Source of the DNA: Thermofilum sp.
GTDB taxonomy: Archaea; Thermoproteota; Thermoprotei; Thermofilales; Thermofilaceae
Assembly (NCBI GenBank): GCA_020832965.1
Contig: JAJHRM010000169.1
Location: 1-5,862, forward strand
Length of the DNA stretch: 5,862 nucleotides
Direction of reading: 5' to 3'
Shown: positions 1-4,918 of the stretch, one piece after another
Numbering within the stretch: the first letter of the stretch is position 1
Layout: every line of letters begins with the position of its first letter
Position numbers and translations under genes: made by a program
The notes under the pieces: model-generated
Seen by the model: only the letters and a program-made list of their open reading frames with translations
Databases searched by the model: none
Told to the model about the DNA's origin: nothing

Positions 1-711
1 AGCAATCTTTCCTTTTAACAGAAATGGGCGCTGAGAAGACCAGCCTGAGCCTGTAATTGCCTCGATAGCCTTTGTCCATGACTTTGCCTCAGTTTCAGTT
101 ATCGTTCCAATATGTCTGTAGTCGTGTTTTGAGATGTAGGAGCGGAGCTCCTCTAGTAGCTTGTTCAATTTCTTCAACTGCACTTCTTTTAGTCTTTTGG
201 CAAATGGCTCAGGCGTCATGGAATATATCTCTGTGAAGTGCTTGTAGCACAGCAAAGACCCTGGGTTATTTTCATAGCGGCTAAGCAGGTCTGTCGTTTC
301 CAGCTTAGAAGTGAACGATGAGGTGTAAGATTCCTCCGCTCTCTCCAGCTCAGAGCATACGTAGCACTTAGTCTCGAGCAGGGTGCCGGATTTTATGCTC
401 TCAACGAACCTGTTTAGTAAGTCCTCGACAATGATTGCTGGTCCTAGTCCTCCTATGAGGGGATCCTGCTTCGCCATGTCCATGATTTTTTGGTAGTGAT
501 AACCGCAGAAACCGTTCCCTCTATCTATTTTCTCCCTTACATATGGGTCGTTCACGTGCTCGTACAGGATGATCCATATAAGGTTGTTCTCTGATTTTTC
601 AAGGGCTCTGCATATCGGGCATCCACCTTTGCTTATCGCGTCCACAAGCGCCAAGTAAACTACGTCTTTATCGCTAGCTCTCGGTTTTTTGAGAAACACG
701 CCGTCACCCAT
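1..711 (-). CDS. Cys/His-rich DUF6062-like protein, C-terminus cut by window edge
   Basis: The first 237 residues are visible and the frame is open through the window edge, so the C-terminus is missing. The ATG at 709-711 overlaps the last 8 bases of the upstream gene (ATGGGTGA), which suggests translational coupling. Four metal-ligand-like motifs occur in order: CPIC (Cys31, Cys34), FCGYH (Cys69, His72), CYVC (Cys116, Cys119) and LCYKH (Cys155, His158). They form two equivalent modules, CxxC followed about 35 residues later by CxxH, so the protein looks like an internal duplication. The remainder is mostly helical and charged, with no signal peptide or membrane segment, so it is probably cytoplasmic. 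From memory this CxxC/FCxxH pattern is that of the uncharacterised DUF6062 family; zinc or an iron-sulfur cluster could sit in each module. The biochemical role is unknown. That it is a real gene is very likely; the family name is moderately sure. Confidence 0.85.
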   Translation of the reverse strand, partial: MGDGVFLKKPRASDKDVVYLALVDAISKGGCPICRALEKSENNLIWIILYEHVNDPYVREKIDRGNGFCGYHYQKIMDMAKQDPLIGGLGPAIIVEDLLNRFVESIKSGTLLETKCYVCSELERAEESYTSSFTSKLETTDLLSRYENNPGSLLCYKHFTEIYSMTPEPFAKRLKEVQLKKLNKLLEELRSYISKHDYRHIGTITETEAKSWTKAIEAITGSGWSSQRPFLLKGKIA

Positions 712-1240
712 GGGAGCGGTAATGTGGTTCCTTTCCTATGAGCTTCTTGTATCTATCCAATGTTTCTTCGATGGAGCGTATAACCTCTGCGTCACTTACT
801 TCTGGGGCATTTTCTTCCTTTCTGGAGGTAAGCACATAGCTGTCTAGGTAGTGTTTGACTATTTCGTGCACCTTGTTCAAGTACTCAGTCATGTGTTCGT
901 CTGTAATGCTGTATCTTTGCAAGGCGTGTTCAAGTGTGCTTACAACGCTAGAAAGCGTCATTGTCAGGGATTTAATTTCCTCGTAAAGGTCTCTCAGCTT
1001 GAGCCTATAGTAGACGTAGGCCGTTTCTACTTTGAGGAAGTAGTATCTTCTGTCCCAAACCTCCCTATCGTGGGTATACTTGTCGTATTTCTTCTCCAAG
1101 TCAGAATACTCGTAGCCTTTCCTCAGCAACTCTATAATCGCTTCCTCGATGCCAATATTGTTACTTACCGAATAATTAACTACCAGTTGATAAATATCCT
1201 CAGGCATCTTCAGGTTAAGCTTCTTCCCCTTATGAGACAT
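704..1240 (-). CDS. Ribbon-helix-helix-like protein with long helical tail
   Basis: The protein is 178 residues from the ATG at 1238-1240. The N-terminal 45 or so residues read as a ribbon-helix-helix DNA-binding fold: a short strand KKLNLKMP, a helix starting PEDIYQ, a turn at NNIG and a second helix ending in LLRKGYE, as in CopG/Arc regulators. The remaining 125 residues are rich in Glu, Lys, Leu and Tyr and look like long helices or a coiled coil, an unusual extension for this fold. An upstream in-frame GTG at 1261 would add seven residues (MARAAEG). I prefer the ATG because the extra stretch is the GC-alternating sequence otherwise limited to gaps and because GAGGG lies just before it, although the GTG has the better distance from the TATA box. 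The gene is first in an operon with the overlapping Cys/His-rich gene. Autoregulation or a structural role for the tail is inference. Confidence 0.85.
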   Translation of the reverse strand: MSHKGKKLNLKMPEDIYQLVVNYSVSNNIGIEEAIIELLRKGYEYSDLEKKYDKYTHDREVWDRRYYFLKVETAYVYYRLKLRDLYEEIKSLTMTLSSVVSTLEHALQRYSITDEHMTEYLNKVHEIVKHYLDSYVLTSRKEENAPEVSDAEVIRSIEETLDRYKKLIGKEPHYRSHG

Positions 1241-1290
1241 TCCCTCAGCAGCGCGCGCCACCCGTTACCCCGCCTTATTGCAGGGTTTTG

Positions 1291-1300
1291 GTTTTATAGG
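1291..1300 (-). promoter_or_regulatory. TATA box of the two-gene minus-strand operon
   Basis: On the minus strand this reads CCTATAAAAC, preceded by purine-rich AAAGAGTAAA that could serve as a BRE. Its centre is about 34 bases before the GTG at 1261 and 55 before the ATG at 1240, so transcription would begin near 1269. The message would be nearly leaderless if GTG is used, or have a leader of about 28 bases if ATG is used. Confidence 0.55.
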
Positions 1301-1405
1301 TTTTACTCTTTATGGGGGTTACTAGGAAGCTTAGTTTTGATCCTCTTTGGGAGCTCTGCATCGGCCCGCGCTGACCCCACATGTTCGTATTACCTTTGCC
1401 GCGCG

Positions 1406-1420
1406 CTAAAGCTTAATAAG
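1406..1420 (+). promoter_or_regulatory. BRE/TATA of the TIM-barrel gene
   Basis: CTAAAGCTTAATAAG, with the AT-rich core centred near 1416, lies 30 bases before the ATG at 1446, so the transcript should start almost at the start codon. There is no Shine-Dalgarno sequence in front of that ATG, in keeping with a leaderless message. A CGCGCGCT run (1400-1407) abuts the upstream side. Confidence 0.5.
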
Positions 1421-1445
1421 TGCGTAGCTCCATTATGGAGACTAG

Positions 1446-2189
1446 ATGCCAGAGCCGATGGTTGCTGTCACTGTAAACGTTGAGGAGGAAAACTTCTACG
1501 AGAGCTCAGCCTTGCTCATAAAGGACCTGGCGAAGCATGGCTTAGCAGTCCAGGTATACACTAATTGGGTGGTTGTGGAAAGCCTAGGGGTGGGAGACCT
1601 ACTAGACCCCCTGATGGAGGAGGGGATAGAAGTGATTTCCATCAATATACCGCTAGACGGCTCTGTTGATTCGTTTATGCTTGAAAAACTCATCATGATG
1701 GTCGAGGAATCTGCTGGGAAGACGGTGATCTTCCGCGAGCCTTCAAGCGCCACGCCTGGGGACTTAAAGAGGATCACAGACCTTTGTGCAACTTACCGTG
1801 TGCGGGCGCTGCTTGAGCCCCGGTCTAGAAAAGAGCTACTGAGATGCTACGGCTACGTAAAGAGGCTTATTGGTGGTTCGTTCGGCTTTTCCCATGTAGA
1901 AGAAGAGTACGCTTCAACGGAGGAGATGTTAGAGTCGGCATTGAACTTTCTCGGCTTAACATACAACGTCACAATCTCAAACTATGATGAGCAAGGTCTG
2001 CCGGCCTCCCTTCTCACCCCTAAGCGCTACAATAATCCCTTGCTCGTAAGGACATTACTTGAAAGGGGATTTGACGGCTCAATAACAATCTCCTATAAGT
2101 CTAGGCCCCTTGAAAGATACGCGTTAGTAAAGGAGGCCCTTTCACTCAAAGAATTTGTAAAAAGCACCTGCGAAAGAATACTAGTCTGA
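1446..2189 (+). CDS. Xylose-isomerase-like TIM-barrel protein, probably lacking metal ligands
   Basis: The protein is 247 residues with regular strand/helix alternation: strands such as MVAVTVNV, EVISINIP, KTVIFREP and VRALLEP are each followed by an amphipathic helix. The C-terminal part, from about residue 174, has the order typical of sugar-phosphate isomerase/epimerase or endonuclease-IV-like barrels: a strand (NVTISNYDEQG), a Pro-rich turn, an NNPLL helix start at 196-200, GFDGSITISY at 208-217, and a final helix. In active members the strand after GxDG normally carries a metal-binding Glu; here it is Ser216, and the strand-7 position usually held by His reads Ser-Asn. I infer that the protein has lost the metal site or uses another chemistry. 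There is no signal peptide or membrane segment. The ATG at 1446 fits the TATA distance; Met5 (1458) is an alternative. No substrate can be named. Fold confidence is moderate; that it is a gene is near certain. Confidence 0.8.
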   Translation: MPEPMVAVTVNVEEENFYESSALLIKDLAKHGLAVQVYTNWVVVESLGVGDLLDPLMEEGIEVISINIPLDGSVDSFMLEKLIMMVEESAGKTVIFREPSSATPGDLKRITDLCATYRVRALLEPRSRKELLRCYGYVKRLIGGSFGFSHVEEEYASTEEMLESALNFLGLTYNVTISNYDEQGLPASLLTPKRYNNPLLVRTLLERGFDGSITISYKSRPLERYALVKEALSLKEFVKSTCERILV

Positions 2190-2201
2190 ACCCCAATGCG
2201 C

Positions 2202-2206
2202 TTTTT
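2202..2206 (+). terminator. T-tract after the TIM-barrel gene
   Basis: Five T residues 13 bases after the stop codon at 2187-2189 are a plausible archaeal T-rich transcription stop. The tract is short, so confidence is low. Confidence 0.3.
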
Positions 2207-2224
2207 CAAAGAAAACCTTCTTAG

Positions 2225-2244
2225 GCGCGGGAGTTACCCTGCGC
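2225..2244. repeat. Hairpin in the convergent intergenic gap
   Basis: GCGCGGG (2225-2231) can pair with CCC and GCGC (2237-2239, 2241-2244), with one bulged T and a five-base loop. Just outside it TTAGGC (2221-2226) and GCCTAA (2257-2262) are also exact inverted copies, a competing pairing. It lies between convergent genes and may be a bidirectional transcription stop or part of a small RNA. No coding frame is supported between 2190 and 2362. Confidence 0.35.
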
Positions 2245-2334
2245 TTCTACTTGCTTGCCTAAAAGGGGGAGGATGCTTCCCGGCTAATAATAGGCGAAAC
2301 CCCACACTTTCACCTCTCAGCGCGGGAGCAAGCA

Positions 2335-2361
2335 CCAGCTGGTCTTAGCCAGTAAGCTGGC
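2335..2361 (-). terminator. Inverted repeats immediately after the zinc-ribbon stop
   Basis: GCCAG (2348-2352) pairs with CTGGC (2357-2361) across a four-base loop, directly against the stop codon of the minus-strand gene. A second palindrome, CCAGCTGG (2335-2342), follows and can pair alternatively with AGCTGG (2355-2360). No strong T-run follows on the minus strand, so a role in termination is only possible. Confidence 0.3.
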
Positions 2362-2362
2362 A

Positions 2363-2545
2363 TTACTCTGGGAAGACCTCCAATGGAAGATAGGTTGTGT
2401 GCCCGCACTTCTTGCAGAGGTAGAGAGGTGGAGTGATGCCTGCAAAGCCTATAATTGCTAGTTCCCTGCTGCCACAGATGGGACAGACTAGAACACCTCT
2501 CCTCCGCGAAACTTCAACTTTCACGTCCGGCCGTTTCTCATCCAT
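2363..2545 (-). CDS. Small zinc-ribbon protein
   Basis: This is a 60-residue protein with a basic/acidic N-terminus and one complete zinc ribbon: CPICG (Cys21, Cys24) and CKKCG (Cys44, Cys47), separated by 19 residues. The spacing and the Gly after each cysteine pair are typical of rubredoxin-like or transcription-factor-type ribbons. Zinc binding is very likely; the partner (DNA, RNA or protein) cannot be read from the sequence. It has no membrane segment. The ATG at 2543-2545 lies 34 bases from the centre of the TATA element it shares with the divergent membrane protein gene; GGGG at 2554-2557 on the minus strand is a weak ribosome-binding candidate. Such stand-alone ribbons of about 60 residues are common in Thermoproteota and usually annotated as hypothetical. 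Confidence 0.85.
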   Translation of the reverse strand: MDEKRPDVKVEVSRRRGVLVCPICGSRELAIIGFAGITPPLYLCKKCGHTTYLPLEVFPE

Positions 2546-2574
2546 GTGTAAGCCCCTGAGGGGATAGAACTACA

Positions 2575-2585
2575 CATATAAAAAG
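2575..2585. promoter_or_regulatory. Shared TATA element of a divergent gene pair
   Basis: CATATAAAAAG reads as a TATA box in both directions (minus strand: CTTTTTATATG). Counted from its centre near 2579, the minus-strand ATG begins 34 bases away at 2545 and the plus-strand ATG 34 bases away at 2613. Only 67 bases separate the two genes and no second AT-rich box is present, so one element probably serves both, with transcripts starting near 2553 and 2605. Confidence 0.55.
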
Positions 2586-2612
2586 GGTTTCCTAGAATAG
2601 GCTTTGAGAAAT

Positions 2613-3164
2613 ATGTCGAATAAGGTGGTGGCGAAGAGTTCCCAGGAGGATTTATCCTATTGGAAGCTGAGAGGAATATGCATTATCCTTTCAACTGCAC
2701 TGATCCTGGCTTCATACCTGGTGGGTTATAGTATGGATCTCCCGCTTACCCATGCTAGAGAAATTGTGCGGGACTATTCTGCGTATGTGGATGCTTTGAA
2801 GAATTTACAGAACATAGACTTTAGAGCCTTCCGCTTCTTCCTGGATAGTTACGCAACTATGCTTGCATGTAACGCTCCATTTCTGGGTCCGATTTTTTCT
2901 GCATATACTGCCTATAGTTCGGGGATGCTCAACAAGGCATGCTTAATTGTCGAAGAACAGGCGGCAAGTCGAAATTGGAACTTTCCAGAGTTTTTGGACT
3001 ACTTGGAGTGGATCACATTTGTGATCGCGACTTCCGAGGGTGTTCTCCTAACCTATCTCTCCGCTACGAGGAGGAAGATGGTCCTTAGGGAGACACTTCT
3101 ATCCTTAATCTTGCAGGCCTCTTTAACCTTCCTGGCGGCTTCTATATTCTCCACCTCCATTTAA
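2613..3164 (+). CDS. Four-helix integral membrane protein, possibly SpoIIM-like
   Basis: The protein is 183 residues from the ATG at 2613; an in-frame TTG at 2604 could add three residues but would fall at the expected transcript start. A polar N-terminus is followed by four probable membrane helices at about residues 21-39, 74-98, 132-150 and 161-180, with a charged loop between the first two. Helix 2 contains NAPFLGPIFSAYTAYSSG and helix 3 begins LEWITFVIATSEG. The small-residue-rich pattern with a conserved-looking Pro-x-x-Gly-Pro and a Glu at the start of helix 3 recalls archaeal SpoIIM/DUF95 proteins, but that resemblance is from memory and weak. The protein should sit in the cytoplasmic membrane; its function is unknown. 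It is divergent from the zinc-ribbon gene and lies 112 bases before pgk, which has its own promoter. Confidence 0.8.
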   Translation: MSNKVVAKSSQEDLSYWKLRGICIILSTALILASYLVGYSMDLPLTHAREIVRDYSAYVDALKNLQNIDFRAFRFFLDSYATMLACNAPFLGPIFSAYTAYSSGMLNKACLIVEEQAASRNWNFPEFLDYLEWITFVIATSEGVLLTYLSATRRKMVLRETLLSLILQASLTFLAASIFSTSI

Positions 3165-3174
3165 AACGGCAAAC

Positions 3175-3214
3175 AGCGCGCGAAGGTTGAGGAATCTTAT
3201 AGCCCTAGCGCGCG
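3175..3214. repeat. Pair of AGCGCGCG direct repeats before pgk
   Basis: AGCGCGCG occurs at 3175-3182 and again at 3207-3214, both followed by a purine-rich stretch. The offset is exactly 32 bases, close to three helical turns, and the second copy ends 17 bases before the pgk TATA element. An operator is a possible reading. Confidence 0.4.
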
Positions 3215-3230
3215 GAATATTGCTGATTAA

Positions 3231-3242
3231 TTATAAAATTTA
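3231..3242 (+). promoter_or_regulatory. TATA element of pgk
   Basis: TTATAAAATTTA, in the most AT-rich stretch of the gap, is centred near 3237, 40 bases before the pgk ATG. Transcription would start around 3262-3269, giving a leader of about 8-15 bases. Confidence 0.55.
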
Positions 3243-3257
3243 AAATAGCTGCGCGTA

Positions 3258-3263
3258 GGAGGT
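3258..3263 (+). promoter_or_regulatory. Shine-Dalgarno-like GGAGGT before pgk
   Basis: This is a perfect anti-16S match, but it ends 13 bases before the ATG, longer than usual, and it overlaps the transcript start predicted from the TATA element. It may be absent from the message, so its use is uncertain. Confidence 0.35.
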
Positions 3264-3276
3264 ATCCAGGATAAAA

Positions 3277-4506
3277 ATGATTGAGGGCTTAAACATCAAG
3301 ACGATTGATGATGTTGCTGTTTCTAACAAAACTGTTGGAGTCAGGGTTGACTTTAACTCGCCAATAGACCCGGAAACTAAGAAGATACTGGATGACACAC
3401 GAATACGTGCGCATGCTGAAACCACTCTAAGAGAGCTCGCCGAGAAGAGAGCCAAAGTGGTTGTGCTGTCCCATCAGGGTAGAAAGGGCGACCCGGACTT
3501 CGTCAGCTTACGTGAGCATGCCTCCATCCTTGGCGGATTGCTAACCACGCGGGTAAAATTCGTGGACTCAATTTTCGACGAAAGAGCGATCAGTGAAATA
3601 CGGCGCTTGCAACCCGGCGAAGTTCTCGTTTTAGAAAACGTCAGGATGTGGGACGGGGAAGCGAAGAGTGCTTCGCCCGAGGAGCACGCAAAAACACCGC
3701 TTGTACAGGCTTTAGCCCCGCTCTTCGATGTATACGTTGTAGACGCGTTTTCGGCAGCCCACAGGCTGCATGCCTCCCTCGTCGGGTTTGCACCAGTTGT
3801 AAAACACTTCGTGGCTGGAAGGGTCATGGAGCGGGAGCTTAGAGCACTGTACAGGGTCAGAAATAACCCTGAGAGACCATGCGTATACGTGATTGGTGGA
3901 GCAAAGGCAGAGGACACTGCAGAGATAATCTCGAATGTTCTCGGGAGCAACATTGCAGACAAAATCCTGACAGGGGGATTAGCCGCAAACCTGCTTCTCC
4001 ACGCGGCAGGTAAAGATATCGGGGAGGTAAATGTGAAGATACTGGAGGAGAAGGGCTTCCTGGAGCTCGAACCTGAACTCGTAAAGCTGCTCAAGCAGTA
4101 TCCCGGGAGAATAATTCTTCCGGTAGACCTGGCAGTAGAGTCGGGGGGTAGGAGGGTAGACGTCCCCGTGGATCATATCCCCAACTTGCCAATAAAGGAT
4201 ATAGGAGTAGAGACTGCTCGGGAGTATTCTGGGATAATTAGAGATTCTAAGACCGTTGTGATGAATGGACCAATGGGAGTATTCGAGGACGAGAGGTTTA
4301 GCTATGGAACAAAGCAGGTATTCGAGGCTATGGCAACTTCTAAGGCCTTCACCCTGATAGGCGGGGGGCATACAGTTGCCAGTGCTTCCAGGTTTGGCTA
4401 TGTGGACAGGATTTCGCACGCGAGCACTGGTGGAGGGGCGCTCATTGAGTACTTGATAAAGGGCACTCTTCCTGTCATAGAAGTCCTAAAGCAGTACTCA
4501 AAGTAG
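3277..4506 (+). CDS. pgk: Phosphoglycerate kinase (EC 2.7.2.3)
   Basis: The enzyme transfers phosphate between 1,3-bisphosphoglycerate and ADP (3-phosphoglycerate plus ATP in reverse), in the cytoplasm, in glycolysis and gluconeogenesis. The 409-residue length is usual for archaeal enzymes. The N-terminal substrate domain shows VRVDFNSP (Arg23, Asp25, Asn27), SHQGRKGD (His66, Arg69), LENVRMWDGE (Asn121, Arg123) and DAFSAAHR (Asp156, His162, Arg163). The C-terminal nucleotide domain shows GGAKAED (Lys210), the TGGLAANL loop at 232-239, NGPMGVFE (330-337), GGGHT (362-366) and HASTGGG (381-387). All main catalytic motifs are present, so the enzyme should be active. SHxGRK and NVRMW differ slightly from the common SHxGRP and NxRF forms. 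The start matches the family N-terminus. Archaeal pgk often neighbours the glyceraldehyde-3-phosphate dehydrogenase gene; none lies in this window, and pgk appears to be transcribed alone. Confidence 0.98.
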   Translation: MIEGLNIKTIDDVAVSNKTVGVRVDFNSPIDPETKKILDDTRIRAHAETTLRELAEKRAKVVVLSHQGRKGDPDFVSLREHASILGGLLTTRVKFVDSIFDERAISEIRRLQPGEVLVLENVRMWDGEAKSASPEEHAKTPLVQALAPLFDVYVVDAFSAAHRLHASLVGFAPVVKHFVAGRVMERELRALYRVRNNPERPCVYVIGGAKAEDTAEIISNVLGSNIADKILTGGLAANLLLHAAGKDIGEVNVKILEEKGFLELEPELVKLLKQYPGRIILPVDLAVESGGRRVDVPVDHIPNLPIKDIGVETAREYSGIIRDSKTVVMNGPMGVFEDERFSYGTKQVFEAMATSKAFTLIGGGHTVASASRFGYVDRISHASTGGGALIEYLIKGTLPVIEVLKQYSK

Positions 4507-4510
4507 CTTC

Positions 4511-4573
4511 GCGCGCGCTCATGTGTTAAAGCGTGCGCTAAACTTCAAAGTTCTTCAGAAAAATGATATTTTT
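4511..4573 (+). terminator. Hairpin and T-rich terminator of pgk
   Basis: Four bases after the pgk stop codon, GCGCGCGCT (4511-4519) pairs with AGCGTGCGC (4530-4538), nine pairs with one G-U, across a 10-base loop. A smaller palindrome, AACTTCAAAGTT (4541-4552), and a T5 tract (4569-4573) follow in DNA that is about 27% GC by hand count. The stretch 4574-4682 is AT-rich with more T-runs and holds no gene that I can support. Confidence 0.45.
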
Positions 4574-4682
4574 ATCCATTTACGTGCATAATTTCTTAAA
4601 AATCTTCATGCATTTCCCCATATCTTTTCACATTTTTCCAACCAGCTTAGGCTTCCTGGGCAAAGCAGTTTTGCTTGGCGCG

Positions 4683-4883
4683 CTACAGTATTCCCTGCTC
4701 GATGAGGAGCCTCTCGATCGCGCTGCAACCCCCCTCCAGTAGCCTCTTCCTGTCCTCCTTACGCATCCGCAGGATGCTGCGTATCGGCCCCCTCTCGTGG
4801 TCGAACTTCTCCCACGTGTAGGTGAAGCCGAGCCCGCCAAGCTTTTGCGCGCGCTCGCGCCGAGGAGCGGAGGAGCGGGGGGG
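4683..4883 (-). pseudogene. Start-less coding remnant, unknown family
   Basis: The minus strand is open for 66 codons from just after a TAA at 4884-4886 to a TAG at 4683-4685. From about the 18th codon it reads like a natural protein C-terminus: LGGLGFTYTWEKFDHERGP, then RSILRMRKEDRKRLLEGG, ending ERLLIEQGIL, with balanced charged and hydrophobic residues and a likely helical tail. No ATG, GTG or TTG stands before that part; the only in-frame ATG would leave 27 residues. I infer the 3' end of a gene whose 5' part was lost or frameshifted. Another frame from an ATG at 4891 is open but gives a low-complexity Ser/Arg/Gly-rich product and is probably not real. I do not recognise the family. It lies at the left edge of the GC-rich block. 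Confidence 0.4.
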
Positions 4884-4888
4884 TTAAG

Positions 4889-4898
4889 CATATAAAGG
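4889..4898 (+). promoter_or_regulatory. TATA element at the edge of the GC-rich block
   Basis: GCATATAAAG is nearly the same as the shared TATA element at 2575-2585. On the plus strand transcription would start near 4919-4921, exactly where AT-rich DNA gives way to the GC-rich palindromic block. On the minus strand it would start near 4868, inside the coding remnant. Confidence 0.45.
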
Positions 4899-4918
4899 GG
4901 ATCCTAAATTATTATTTC

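Noticed and set aside
851..1483. Plus-strand open frame of 210 codons opposite the ribbon-helix-helix gene
   Set aside because: It is Val/Leu/Cys-rich without domain logic, runs across a promoter gap into the next gene, and lies antisense to a frame with a recognisable DNA-binding fold and an operon overlap.
3474..4094. Minus-strand open frame of 206 codons inside pgk
   Set aside because: It is Ser/Thr/Pro-rich and antisense to a complete, motif-verified phosphoglycerate kinase; it reflects the codon use of pgk.
3979..4419. Second minus-strand open frame inside pgk
   Set aside because: It is antisense to catalytic motifs of pgk, has no family features, and has no promoter or ribosome-binding site that I can see.
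4628..4891. Minus-strand open frame of 87 codons from the ATG at 4891
   Set aside because: The product is low-complexity Ser/Arg/Gly-rich, the start lies within the TATA element, and the overlapping frame 4683-4883 looks far more protein-like.
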